A DNA stretch of 64,000 nt from Owenia fusiformis (taxonomy: Eukaryota > Annelida > Polychaeta > Sabellida > Oweniidae). The stretch spans positions 12,529,181-12,593,180 of the forward strand of contig CAIIXF020000010.1 in NCBI GenBank assembly GCA_903813345.2, written 5' to 3'. The notes beneath the pieces are model-generated. The model was not told where the DNA came from, did not search any database, and saw nothing but the letters and a program-made list of their open reading frames with translations. This document shows, piece by piece, positions 49,801 to 61,574 of the stretch. Position numbers and translations under genes: made by a program. Each line of letters starts with the position of its first letter. Position 1 is the stretch's first letter.

Positions 49801-49960
49801 TCGTTCTGAAATCATATGGCTGCTAGCTTCCCAAAATCAAAAGAAATATAAAGCATAAAATATAGGGATAAGCAGTATGATGTAGATTTTCTATATCGAT
49901 TTTGTGTAGCTACGGCTGCTGTAAAACAAATGTGACTGAGGTTTAAATGACTTTTTTTAT
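49801..49960 (-). pseudogene. Fragment resembling the 3' UTR of the LRR receptor gene
   Basis: CTTCCCAAAATCAA, AGCATAA, AGTATGAT, TAGAT and CAAATGTGACTGAGG follow in the same order and spacing as at 62510-62630, just beyond the LRR gene stop. The two stretches are clearly related by eye, with many substitutions. No LRR coding sequence was found beside it. It is either a relic of a duplicated gene end or a repeat shared by both places. Confidence 0.5.
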
Positions 49961-50034
49961 CCAAGAAAGTAAAGTTTTGTATTTGCTTTTTCTGTTGCCC
50001 CCCCCCCTTCTCCCCGTCCCCAGCATAAAACATT

Positions 50035-50570
50035 GAATCAATGGAGAGAATATGAATATGAGGGGATTGATTAACACAGGGGAGGGAATATGAATTTGGG
50101 GGATTGATTACATAGAAGATGGAATATGAATATGGGGAGATTGGTTAACATAGGAGATGGAATATGAATATGGGGAGATTGGTTAAAACAGCGGGAGGGA
50201 ATATGAATAGGGGGATTGATTAATACAGGGGAGGGAATATGAATATGGGGGATTGGTTAAAACAGGGGAGGGAATATGAATAGGGGAATTAATTAATACA
50301 AGGGATGGAATATGAAAATGAGAGATTGATTATCACAGGGGAGGAAATATGAATATGGGCGGATTGATTAACACTGGGGAGGGAATATGAATATGGGCGG
50401 ATTGATTAACACAGGGGAGGGAATATGAATATGGGCGGATTGATTAACACAGGGGAGGGAATATGAATATGGGCGGATTGATTAACACAGGGAAGGGAAT
50501 ATGAATAGGGGTATTTATTAATACAGGGGATGGAATATGAATATGGGTGGATTGATTAACACATAGACCT
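50035..50570. repeat. 38-bp minisatellite
   Basis: Units of about 38 bp carry GGGAATATGAATATGGG, then GGATTGATTAACACAGG, about 14 times. Central copies (50350-50500) are almost identical; flanking ones vary in the G-run and in the length of the ATATGG word. Confidence 0.9.
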
Positions 50571-51606
50571 AGCTGATTGATTCAGAACTACTAAAAGTCT
50601 AGAAATTCTGCAATAACATCAACTGGAAACAAGTGGTACAAGTTGATGAAAATGAAAATAATGATTATTATGCTCAGTGGGTATCCCATGGTGAAGCAGG
50701 TTACATCATTTGTCAATGTTATCCCATTAGACAATCCCAGGCTGGCAGCTTTGGAACGCAATATTATTCCTTTTTTTCAATTTTCTCTCTTACATTCCGT
50801 AACATCATCGATTCTGATAACTTGATTATGTAATAGTCTTATACCAAAAGGGATTCGTTTACATTATGTAATGTTGCTTAAAGGTTGAGATTTCTATTGT
50901 CTTTTGGTGAGGTTATTTTTGGAATTAATCATAACATATTAAAGACCTTCATCAAATGACCTCTGGTTGGCCAAGGGAACGATCAGTTTCGCCAAAATTA
51001 GGACGTAAATCGTTTAAGTCAAAGATGACAAATGGCCGTGTGTTCTTAGCTAGGAGATCACTTTCCTAACGAGTTGGCTTTTTATAAGATTTCCCTTGAG
51101 ACCGTTACACGATTTTTGCCCTTCTTAGATTAAAATGATGCATCGGACAAAATGGGATTTATTTCATGAAAAGGTACTTAAAACGATGGATTGCTTGTTT
51201 TCAGCTCTGTAAGTGAAATTGATACATTCAGTGGATGAGATTACTGAAAATGGAAATAAAGTTGAAGGAGATTCTCTATTGTTGTGACATTTTATTCAGA
51301 ATGGCCACATCCAAACATCCCCCATACTTAAAGTCATTCATATACATTGAATGAATAATAAAGCAAAAAAAAAAACGCAAATAATTTGTCTTTTCCCTTT
51401 GCCCTATTTTCATGTTCTCAAGGGCCAATGCTTAACATTCAACAATTCAAGTAAGTTTTTATCTTGGGAATTGCAAAACTGTTGAATTAATTGTTTTTTG
51501 ACTAGACAATTTCCGATCATGATGACCATTTTGCAATCAGTGAATTCAATTGCTATTTGAAGAGTTGTTTGGATTGTTTAAACTCACAGTTAGGGCCATT
51601 TTTTAA

Positions 51607-52094
51607 TACTGTACTCCCAGTAATTTTCGCGCACTACTACATTTCGCACTTTTCGCAAGTTTTGCAAAATTCACGAAACATAATAGCCACGAAATTCCTC
51701 CAGTTTAAATTTGTGAAATTTGATAGTCGCAAAATTCCAAGGAAATTCCAGAGGATTTCAATGTTGACAATATTTTCGTCCAGTGCTTGGCTATAATAGG
51801 TAAAAACATGACATTTTGAGATTTGAAAAAGAGAAATTAGAAGAGAGATCGTTATTACTATATTAAAATGAACATTCTAACGAAAAGGCTTAATAAGAAG
51901 CCAAAATCATTGGGTGAAGGAACAACCATGGCTGATATCAAAGTTGAAAGAGTGATCCTGTATGACAAATCCGTGGAGATTAATAGCCGCGAAATTTCAA
52001 AAAATGAAAATTAGCGAACTATAATAGCCGCGAAATTTCAAAATGCCAAAGACCCGAAATATAATAGCGTCAAATATTAGTGGGAATACAGTAT
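51607..52094. mobile_element. MITE-like element with TACTGTACTCCCA ends
   Basis: The left ATACTGTACTCCCAGTAAT and right ATTAGTGGGAATACAGTAT form an inverted pair. The inside repeats CGCGAAATTTCAAAA and related words. The TA at each tip suggests a TA target duplication. Confidence 0.65.
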
Positions 52095-52104
52095 ATGTTA
52101 TTAT

Positions 52105-52850
52105 CCCAACGAACGGAGTTCGGTAGGGATTTGGTGAAGCCCTCCGTCCGTCAGTCCGTCAGTCAGTCCGTCCGTCCGGAAGATAACTCAAATACGAGTT
52201 GACGGATTTTCTTCATATTTAGTGGAAAGATGTATATTGGTGAATAGTTGTACGCAAAAAAAAAATTTTCAAGATGGCCGCCGCTTAAAAAATGACAGGA
52301 CTTTTTTGCAAAAACCATAAATTTTTCATTCTAAACCAAAGTAATTAATATTATTGTTTGAAATTTTGGTAGTATATTCGCAACATCTATCTATTTCACA
52401 TATATTCCGTGTTTTTCATCCTGACCCCCAGGGGCCGTGTATGGGGGGTCAGGAAAACAGTAATTTTCGCTAATTTTTAGATCTTTCTGAAGTATAGCTT
52501 TATTATACTCAAATGAAAGGCAATTAAGTAGATTGCAAATATTGTATCTTTTTTCTGATTCGAGCCTCGTAAAATTCAAAATGGCCGTCTAATGTACGAT
52601 TTCGTAATAATTTTTCGATCCCTTCAAAATATGGCTATATTATACTCAAATTGAAGGAATTTTCGAGTAGATCACAATTATGGTATTATTCTTCAGATTT
52701 GTACCTCAGAAAATTCAAAATGGCTGCTTTGTAGGGATTCGCAATTCTGAAATCTAAATTTTTCAATTTTAACCAAAGTAATGAGTATAATTGATTGGAA
52801 TTCGGTAATTGATATTTTGTTCGTTGGGATTTGCTACTCCGCGGAGTTGC
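52105..52850. repeat. Dispersed-type element with CCCAACGAACGGAG and TCCGTCCG tract
   Basis: CCCAACGAACGGAG at the left is mirrored by GTTCGTTGGG at about 52818-52827. A CCGTCCGTCAGTCCGTC tract follows the left end. Inside, three degenerate segments each contain AAATGGC preceded by AAGATGG- or CAAAATGG-type words, similar to motifs in the arms of the 54749 element. No coding frame was seen. Confidence 0.5.
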
Positions 52851-52869
52851 CATTGTCTAGTTACATTTA

Positions 52870-53040
52870 TATTTTTTGTAACCACCAGCAGTGACATATT
52901 TTTATAGTCTCCAACTTTTTTGTGGCTGGGGTTTGGTGGCTAGTGTTCAGCAGTTGGTGTTCGGTGACTGACGTAACAGCATTCAGTGGTTTGCAAATGG
53001 CAGGTGGTTACATTTTGCATGTTAACACCTTGTTTTAGCA
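52870..53040. repeat. ATGTCACCACC dispersed family, copy 6
   Basis: GTAACCACCAGCAGTGACAT at the head, then TTTTTATAGTCTCCAAC, CAAATGGCAGGTGGTTACA and TTTTGCATGTTAACACC. Confidence 0.65.
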
Positions 53041-54027
53041 CTGTTATGTATTTTATGTTGTTTAAATCTAATTTGAAGAGAATGCCATCTCTAAATTCCC
53101 AACATCTGATCATTTGTATTATAACTTTTATTGACATATAGTATCATAACATGATTACATTAGTCAGAACTATGGTAAACTACATATCTAAACTACAAAA
53201 CACCAACTAAACTAAAAAAAAATACAAAAAATATATAAAAATATATAAGGTAACAATAATAGTGTGGTGCACACACAATGCATTATGACCATGCTAAATT
53301 CTTAAATGAATGGTAAATGAATTTAGAAAAACTAGATTGATCAGTAGTTACAGAGACAACTACATCCAAACTTCAAAAAGTCAAGAAAATCAAAGGGAAT
53401 GCTGTTAATTAAAAGATTAAGCTGTAATGATTATTATTATACAATATTCTGGAGTTGTTTGATATCAATTTATTGATAGATGGCAGCTTGTTTTATCTCT
53501 ACTGGTTACAATCTACAAGTATTTAACTTAGTTTAAGGATTTAAGTCCTGGACTCAGCACATTGTGGACTGAATCATTCCTCTGAAGGGAATATAAAGTT
53601 TAGATAACAATGTCTGAGTGGAATAAATCAGCCACAATGCATTTTACTTTGGGCGTAAATTCATTTCACACATTGCAAAATATTTTCTACAAAATCACTA
53701 AAAGAATATATTTTCAATGAAACTTTTTGCAAGGGTCAAGTTGGCTTGAGATATAACCATTTATGTGACATGGGGGTCAAAAAACACCTTCTCAATTTTC
53801 ATCAATTTTGCAAACAATAGCTTATTTCTACCAAATCTTACTGTTCATTGCAACATTGTCAAGAGTCTCATAATTGGATATATATTGTTTTCATTCAGTT
53901 TTTGAACCACGCCTGGTCAATATAGATCTGTATGCTTATAAAACAAATTAATTTCTTCTTTAGCCAGGGTTGTTGAAAATTGTTCTATTATATCATTTTG
54001 TTGCAAATTAAATTATCTTTATATGAG
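53041..54027. other. Gene-free AT-rich interval
   Basis: Contains the segment near 53125-53165 shared with about 49560-49600. No gene was seen. Confidence 0.35.
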
Positions 54028-54362
54028 ATATCATATCGGAATAAAATGAAACATCTATCCGAACCTCATTGGAACATAACGACATAAACACAACATGTTT
54101 AGGTCTCTCAATATTGTAATAGTACAAAGGAAAGTTTGGTTGATTTTAAAAAAGCATCTTGTTAATGAAATGAAAGGTTCGTCTTAATTTTTATCTATTT
54201 TGGGGGGTTTTGTTTTAATTTTTGGCATACTTTTTGTTAGGTCAACCAAAATTTCCTTTGTGTAACTATAATATTGAGAGGTCTAAGAAAATGTTGTATA
54301 TGCTATTTTGTTCCAACAAGGTTCGGAAAGACATTTTTTCAGTCTCAAGAATTGGTAGAAAG
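54028..54362. mobile_element. Diverged foldback element
   Basis: ACATCTATCCGAACCTCATT, then GGTCTCTCAATATTG and GGAAAGTTTGGTTGA, are mirrored in reverse order by GGTCAACCAAAATTTCC, AATATTGAGAGGTC and AAGGTTCGGAAAGACAT. The arms are about 120 bp with many differences, so this is an old copy. Confidence 0.65.
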
Positions 54363-54563
54363 GAACAAAAAGAAATTGCACTAAAAAACAAAAATGTTAA
54401 CAAAACAATTAGAAAATATATTTAAATAATTTTTGCATTAAATTGTTGTCAATCAGTCAACACAAAGGACCATGTTTTTTACAGAATGTTTTCAATAATT
54501 GATTGAAGAGAAAAACATTGTTTAATTCAGTTCATCATATCGATACCTATCCTTTGTCATATG

Positions 54564-54748
54564 TTCATTTCTGTTGATGTCATCCATGCAGACAATTGCA
54601 CCCTGGCAATTGCAAACCTTTAACCTTAATTCCAGTACAGTACAATGATTGAATATCTCTAAACTAGTGGATCTCTATTATTCTGTGTTTCTGACCAATG
54701 CTTCAATCTTCCACTTAACATGATTACAACTTTAACCAATATAACAAT
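54564..54748. repeat. Duplicated segment, copy A (left part)
   Basis: It matches 60292-60462 almost base for base, apart from a 14-bp local duplication of CCCTGGCAATTGCA type. It is cut at 54748 by the foldback element and resumes at 59497. Confidence 0.9.
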
Positions 54749-57700
54749 TAGGCCATCAGCCTGGGGGGTTGGTCGGTATCAAATTAGGGGAATAATCGCC
54801 ATAGTGATTTTTGGGAAGGTTAAGACCTCTAGAGTAGGAAAATATGTGATAGCATTGTAACAGTTGTAGCTAAATGGGTGTTATCGCCCATTTTTCAAAA
54901 TGGCCGCCAGTGTATGTGTCACAATACAAGAGTGGGTATATCTAAGCACACTGAGATGCAAAAACTGTGATTTTAGGACCTATGTCTGGGTTTTAGGGGT
55001 CAAGGATTTCATTTATGTCTAAATCTAAGTCATCAAACAATTTTTTCTCATAGAAATCCAAGATGGCCGCCAAAATGGGTGCAAAAACGGATATGTAACT
55101 ACTGTTAATGCTCAGGAATCACTTAAGAACAGTGATTTTGGAGCCCATGTCTACGTTTTAGGGGTCAAGGATTTGATTTATGTCTAAATCTGAGTCATCA
55201 AATAATTACTTTTCATAGAAATCCAAGATGGCCACCAAAATGGATGCCAAATCGAATATGTAACTATTAATTTGAGCTCCAAGAACAGTTAAAAACAGTG
55301 ATTTTGGAGACCATATCTAGGTTTTAAGGGTCAAGGATTTGACTTATGTCTAAATCTAAGTCATCAAACAATTACTTTAAATAAAAATTCCAAGATGGCC
55401 ACCAAAATGGGTGCCAAAATGAATATTCAACTATTGATTTAAGCTCAAAGAATAGTTAAGAACAGTGATTTTGGAGCACCCATGTTTAAACGTAAACCAT
55501 GATACCATGGTATACCATGGTTTACCATGGTCTATCATGATTGGCAATGAAATTACCATCAACTCTGACCATGGTGGCAATGATGTTTTTTTGGTCAATT
55601 TTTGACCATGGTATACCATGGTATATCATGTTATACCATGTTTCATGGTATTTCATGTCCAAAGTTTGCCATCAAATACCATGGTATTTCATTGCCATGT
55701 TCCTGACCATCATTTACTATGGTATTACCATGGTATATCATGGTTGATTGCATTTCATGGCATTTCATTGTAAGATGTGACAATCAAATACCATGGTATT
55801 TCAATGCCATGTTCCTGACCATAATTTACCATGGTATATCATGGTTGATGGCATTTCATTATAAGATGTGACAACCAAATACCATGGTCATACCATGGTA
55901 TTTTATTGCCATGTTCCTGACCATCATTTACCATTGTATATCATGGTTGATGGTATTTCATAGTACAATTTGACAATCAAATGTCATGGTCATACCATGA
56001 TATTTTATTGTTATGTACCTGACCATCATTTACCATGGTATTACCATTGTATATCATGGTTGATGACATTTCATGGCATTTCATTGTACCATGTGACAAT
56101 CAATTACCATGGTCATACCATGTCATTTCATTGCCAAAATCATAACTCTCATTTATCATGGTTTTATCATTGCATTTCATGGTTGGTGGTATTTCATGGC
56201 ATTTTATTGTCAAACCTGACCATCAAATACTATGGTCATACCATGGTATTTCATTGCCATAATCATAACTATCATTTATCATGGCATATCATTGCATTTC
56301 ATGGTTGATTGTATTTCATAGCATTTCATTGTCAAACCTGACCATCAAATACCATGGTTATACCATGGTATTCCATTGCTAAAAAGAACTCTACAAGAGT
56401 CTCAAGTCTAAAATTGGTCAGAGTTGAAATGGATCATGAAATGCAATGAAATACCACGTTTAACCATGAAATGCAATGAAATACAATGATTGATCATGAT
56501 ATGCAATGAAATGCAATGGTCTTTCTTGCAATGCAGTGAAATACAATGAAAGACCATGTTCAAAAAGTACTTTTTACATGAAATATCTTTATTAATAAAT
56601 GTTAATTAGATATCCAAATTATTATAATTAGTGATTCTGATATTCATCAAAATCACAACTTTATATACTTTTGTTCCTTTATTTAATAAATTAATTTCTA
56701 TTATGAATAATTAAGTTAATAACCCTAGAAACAATTTTTTTTTGTTAAACAAATATGCTTTACTTTTATTTGACTGTTGTCTGTTAAATAGGAGATCAAC
56801 TTGATATTTTGTAAGTCAAACCTCCAGTCTTCGATTAAACATCTTGACTGTACTTCATTGCATTTGATGGTTTGCATCCATGAAATACTGCAAAATATCA
56901 GTATTTTTAAATGCAAAATTTCAAGTATAGTTTCCACAGTATACCAAGGTAGATCATGATAATTAAATGGTTCCATTGCATATCATGGTTAAATGTCTAG
57001 ACCATGATATCACTGCATTTGATGGTATTTGACCATGAAATACTGTGAAACGGTGGTATTTTTTAGATACAAAATTACATGTTAATTGACCATGGTATAC
57101 CATGGTATATCATGATCGTTAAATGGCACCATTGCATTTCATGGTCAGGAGCGTTTTTTTAACATGGAGTTTCCCATTGAAAAAATACTGCCGTTTCACA
57201 GTATTTCATGGTCAGAAACCATCAAATGCAATGATATCATGGTCAAGAAACCATCAAATGCAATGATATCATGGCCGAGAACTTGACCATGATATCATTG
57301 CATTTGATGGTTTCTGACCATGAAATACTGCGAAACGGCAGTATTTTTTCAATGGAAAACTCCATGTTAAAAACGCACTGTTAACAATGAAATGCAATGG
57401 TGCCATTTAACGTTCATGATCGGCCATGGTATTACCATGGTATTTCATTGCATTTCATGGCCATATACCATGGTATACCATGGTCATACCATGGTATACC
57501 ATGGTATGGCCATGGTCCATTTCAACATGGACATGTCTGCGTTTTAGTGGTCAAGGATTTCATTTATGTCTAAATCTGAGTCATCGAATAATTGCTTTTC
57601 ATAGAAATCCAAGATGGTCACCAAAAACGGTGCCAATAACCAGTAAATATTGATTTAAGCTCAAAGAACAGTTTATAACAGTAATTTGAGACCATGTCAA

Positions 57701-59496
57701 GATTTTTGGTGTCAAGAATTTCAGTTATGTCTAAAACTATAACTAATTCCTTTATTTGGATCCAAGATGGCTTCCATCATTGCTGCCGAAGTGAAAATAA
57801 GATTTATTATCCAAAAATATAGAGGAGTTAGAACATTAATTTTTGATATTTTAAGTTTGTGGGGTCAATGATTTTAATTTTGTCTTTAATAAAATCAACA
57901 AATATTTTATTTATATGGATATCTAAGATGGCCTCCAAAATGAATTCATATCCATTTAACCACATAGATCACCAAACAATCTGTGATTAATATCAGAATT
58001 CAAGATGGATGCCAAAGTGTTAATATTATAAAAGGTCAAATAAGAACAAACAATTACATGAAGATTTGCGAAATAAAATCTTATGATCATCACATTAGCA
58101 ATATTACTGTAATTTGCCTTCCTTTCCCTTAGTTTTGTGGTGGCTCAGTATCATAAACATTGACTATAGAAAGAAGTAGACTGCCCATGGGAAGAAGTAG
58201 ATTATTGGATGGAGAAGATCAAGCACAAGAAATTCCTCAAAGACAAGTGTATGATAAACCAGAAAGAGTTTGATGAAGATAAACATTTTAGTCAGTCCTC
58301 AAAATCGTGACTCTGGAGCCATTTTGGTGGTCGGTCATCTTGGATTCAAAATAAAGGAATTGTTTTATGACTTAATTATAGACAAAATAGTTATTCTTGG
58401 CCTCTTAAACCTGGACATGGTCTCCAAAATCACTGTCCTTAACTGTTCTTTGAGCTTAGATCAATAGTTACATATTCATTTCAGCACCCATTTTGGTGGC
58501 CATCTTGGATTTCTATAAAAAGTAATTATTATTTGATTACTTAGATTTAGACATAAATAAAATCCTTGGCCCCTACAAAATAGACAGAGTCTCCAAAATT
58601 ACTGTTCTTAACTGTTCTTTTAGCTTCAATCAATAGTTACATATTCATTTTGGCATCCATTTTGGTGGCCATCTTGGATTTCTATAAAAGTAATTGTTTG
58701 ATGACTTAGATTTAGACATAAATGGAATCTTTGACCCTTAAAACCAAGACATGATCTCCAAAATCACTGTTCTTTGAGCTTAAATCAATAGTTACATATT
58801 CATTTTGGCACCCATTTTGGCGGCCATCTTGTATTTCTATGAAAAGGTAATTATTTGATGACTCCAATTTAGACATAAATGAAATCCTTGACTCTAGAAC
58901 TGTGGCATGATCTCCAAAATCACTGTTCTTAACTCTCATTCGAGCTTAAATCCATGGTTACATACTGGCAATCGTTTTGGCATCCATTTTGGTGGCCATC
59001 TTGTATTTCTATGAAAAGTTTATTATTTGATGACTCTGATTTAGACATAAATGAGATCCTTGACTCGAGAACTCAGTGACATGATCTCCCAAATCACTGT
59101 TCTTAACTGTTCTTTGAGCTTAAATCAATGGTTACATACCGGTATTCGTTTTGGCACCCATTTTGGTGGCCATCTTGGATTTCTATAAGAAGTAATTCCT
59201 TGATGACTTAGATTTTGGCATAAATGAAATCCTTGACCCCTAAAACCTCAATATAGGCCCTAAAATCACAGTTTCTGCATCTCAGTGTGCTTAGATATAC
59301 CCACTCTTATATTGTAACACATGCACCGGCGGCCATTTTGAAAAATGGGTGATAACACCCATTTAGCTACAACTGTGGCAATGCTATCACATAGTTTCTT
59401 ACTCTAGAGGTCTTAACCTTCCCGAAAATCACTATGGCGATTATTCCCCTGATTTGATACCGATAACCTAAATTTTGGGGTGAAGCTGATGGCCTA
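54749..59496. mobile_element. Giant foldback element, 4,748 bp, with empty site known
   Basis: The ends are TAGGCCATCAGC and its reverse complement. A 3-bp AAT lies on each side (54746-54748, 59497-59499). The neighbouring duplicate has a single AAT at 60460-60462, that is, an unfilled site. Apart from a later insertion, the arms are about 1.2 kb each: 54749-55484 plus 57531 to about 57960 on the left, and about 58270-59496 on the right. They are built from roughly 150-bp units containing CCAAGATGGCCACCAAAATG, ACAGTGATTTTGGAG and GGGGTCAAGGATTT, inverted in the right arm. No transposase was seen. A 3-bp duplication would fit PIF/Harbinger-like or other 3-bp families, but the terminus is not one I can assign. 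Confidence 0.85.
55485..57530. mobile_element. 2-kb CCATGG-rich palindromic array nested in the foldback
   Basis: It interrupts one arm unit of the host element: the phrase before it ends CACCCATGT and the phrase after it resumes ACATGTCTGCGTTTTAG, as in intact units. Ends read CATGTTTAAACG and TTTCAACATG, a short inverted pair. The inside is a dense series of self-complementary words (ACCATGGTATACCATGGT, TACCATGGTA, TTTCATTGCCATG) in units of about 60-130 bp, with opposite orientation in the left and right halves and an AT-rich centre at about 56580-56930. Frames over it (rich in HGH, PWY) are translations of the repeat. Confidence 0.8.
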
Positions 59497-59833
59497 AATG
59501 ATGATGAAGCTCAATGTAAAATACAACCATTCAAGATTAGATTTGGCTGGAGTGGATTTGATTAGATGAGATTGTCTTTGCTAACAGTATATCTGGATGC
59601 AGCCTTAATTAGTTATAAATATAATATTGACCCAAATATTCAATAAAAAGCCAAATTTTCAAAGTAGAGCTCACATTTATTTTTGCATAATAGTGAATGG
59701 AAGGATTTTTCATCATTTTGATCTTCATATATGAAAATCTTAAAAATCTATTAAATGTTGATACTTTGTAATAAATTCCATCAATAAAACAGAAGTATAT
59801 GAATGCTTGTATATGAATTTATTATTACTTAAA
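59497..59833. repeat. Duplicated segment, copy A (right part)
   Basis: From GATGATGAAGCTCAATG to TTATTATTACTTAA it matches 60463-61093 with few substitutions, except that copy B has a hAT-type MITE inserted after GGCTGGAGTGG. Confidence 0.9.
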
Positions 59834-60125
59834 GTCCCCGATAAATCGGGCTACGTATACCGCCGTGTTTACATTAGGGGATTAGAAGAGTTTATTTTTT
59901 ATTTAGGTATGCAAGCGACGTATATCAATATTAGGCCTTCCATGTACTCGTGTGCATGTAATCGCCCAAAGACGTCTCACCCCTTTATAAACAAACGAAC
60001 CCCAACTTTCCCAAATCATAACATCAAACACACACTACCACGGAAGTTGGAGCCATTCGTTACAACAGCATGCATTCAAAATTTCCATCATTCTTGAAAA
60101 TATGGCAATATATTGCAGGACTAAT

Positions 60126-60240
60126 AGGTCCAAGTTGTCTAGGGTCCGAGTTAATTAGGGTTTGAATTAACTAGGGTCTGAGTTGACTAGGGTCCAAGTT
60201 AACTAGGGTCCGAGTTAATTAGGGTCTGAGTTGATTAGGA
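60126..60240. repeat. 16-bp minisatellite
   Basis: About seven units of AGGGTCCGAGTTAATT with C/T and A/G variants. It lies between the two duplicated segments. Confidence 0.85.
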
Positions 60241-60291
60241 ACCCTTAGAAGCATATTTTTTGCGTACTATTTTATGACTTTTGAGACATAC

Positions 60292-61093
60292 TTCATTTCT
60301 GTTGATGTCATCCATGCAGACAATTGCAAACCTTTAACCTTAATTCCAGTACAGTACAATGATTGAATATCTCTAAACTAGTGGATCTCTATTATTCTGT
60401 GTTTCTGACCAATGCTTCAATCTTCCACTTAACATGATTACAACTTTAACCAATATAACAATGATGATGAAGCTCAATGTAAAATACAACCGTTCAAGAT
60501 TAGATTTGGCTGGAGTGGCAGGGGCGGATCTGGGAACCAACAAGGGGGGGCAAATCTTAGGTCAGAGAAAAACATTTTGGGCCCCTATAACTGAAAAGTG
60601 GGCTCAAATTTTGAAATTCTGGGGCCTATTTTCTTCAAAATTTGGCCTGAAATTAAAAAATAAGGCCTTACAAGGCCCAGTAATGACCAAAAAGGCCTAC
60701 TCTTTGGGGCATTAAGGCCTTATTTTGCCCAAAATTTTTTTGGGCCCAATTTTTTTGGTGGGACCACCCAAGGGGGGGTTGCAGGCTCCCCCCCCCCTCA
60801 GATCCGCCAGTGAGTGGATTTGATTAGATGAGATTGTCTTTGCTTACAGTATATCTGGATGCAGCCTTAATTAGTTATAAATATTATATTGACCCAAATA
60901 TTCAATAAAAAGCAAAATTTTCAAAGTAGAGTTCACATTTATTTTTGCATAATAGTGAATGAAAGGATTTTTCATCATTTTGATCTTCATATATGAAAAT
61001 CTTAAAAATCTATTAAATGTTGATACTTTGTAATTAATTCCATCAATAAAACAGAAGTATATAAATGCTTGTATATGAATTAATTATTACTTA
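60292..61093. repeat. Duplicated segment, copy B
   Basis: The tandem partner of 54564-54748 plus 59497-59833. It lacks the 4.75-kb foldback and so preserves the empty target site (AAT, 60460-60462). It carries its own insertion at 60519-60811, for which copy A (about 59542-59552) is the empty site. Confidence 0.9.
60519..60811. mobile_element. hAT-type MITE, 293 bp
   Basis: It begins CAGGGGCGGATCTG and ends CAGATCCGCCAGT, an inverted pair with a hAT-like terminus. GAGTGG is present on both sides (60513-60518, 60812-60817); two further bases expected of an 8-bp duplication do not match. Copy A reads GGCTGGAGTGGATTTG uninterrupted, which proves the insertion. The inside is G-run and GGCC rich. 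Confidence 0.85.
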
Positions 61094-61574
61094 AGTGGAT
61101 TATTTACTAAGTGTATATATTTCCTATACATTATTTACATTATTTCAATAAAGATGCACAATTGCCTTTTGAAGGTACAAGACATATCCAATATGTGTAT
61201 TATACAGCTGACAGTATCTCCTTAACTCTCAATTCAAATATATGATATTGTATTCTGAATACTATTGAAAATATACATATCCATTCACTCTAGGATAATA
61301 CAAGACATCCAAATATAAAGTTTGAATGTTTTATGGCTTAATTTATGTGCATAATGATTAAAGTATGCAAATATAAGAATTTTGTTGAAACATTAATTTG
61401 AAAGTACTATACAATTATAGAAAAGAAATATGCACAGAGTGTACATACTATTTTCTTTGCAAACATAATACATCCGCATACATTATGCTAATAAAAAACA
61501 TTTATTACAAAATTCATTTTAACGTTTATTCAAAAAATATTTTATCAATCATATAAATTGAATATATAAAAGTG

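Noticed and set aside
55541-56308. Open frames rich in HGH, PWY and FHG
   Set aside because: They are translations of the CCATGG repeat, with periodic residues and no domain.
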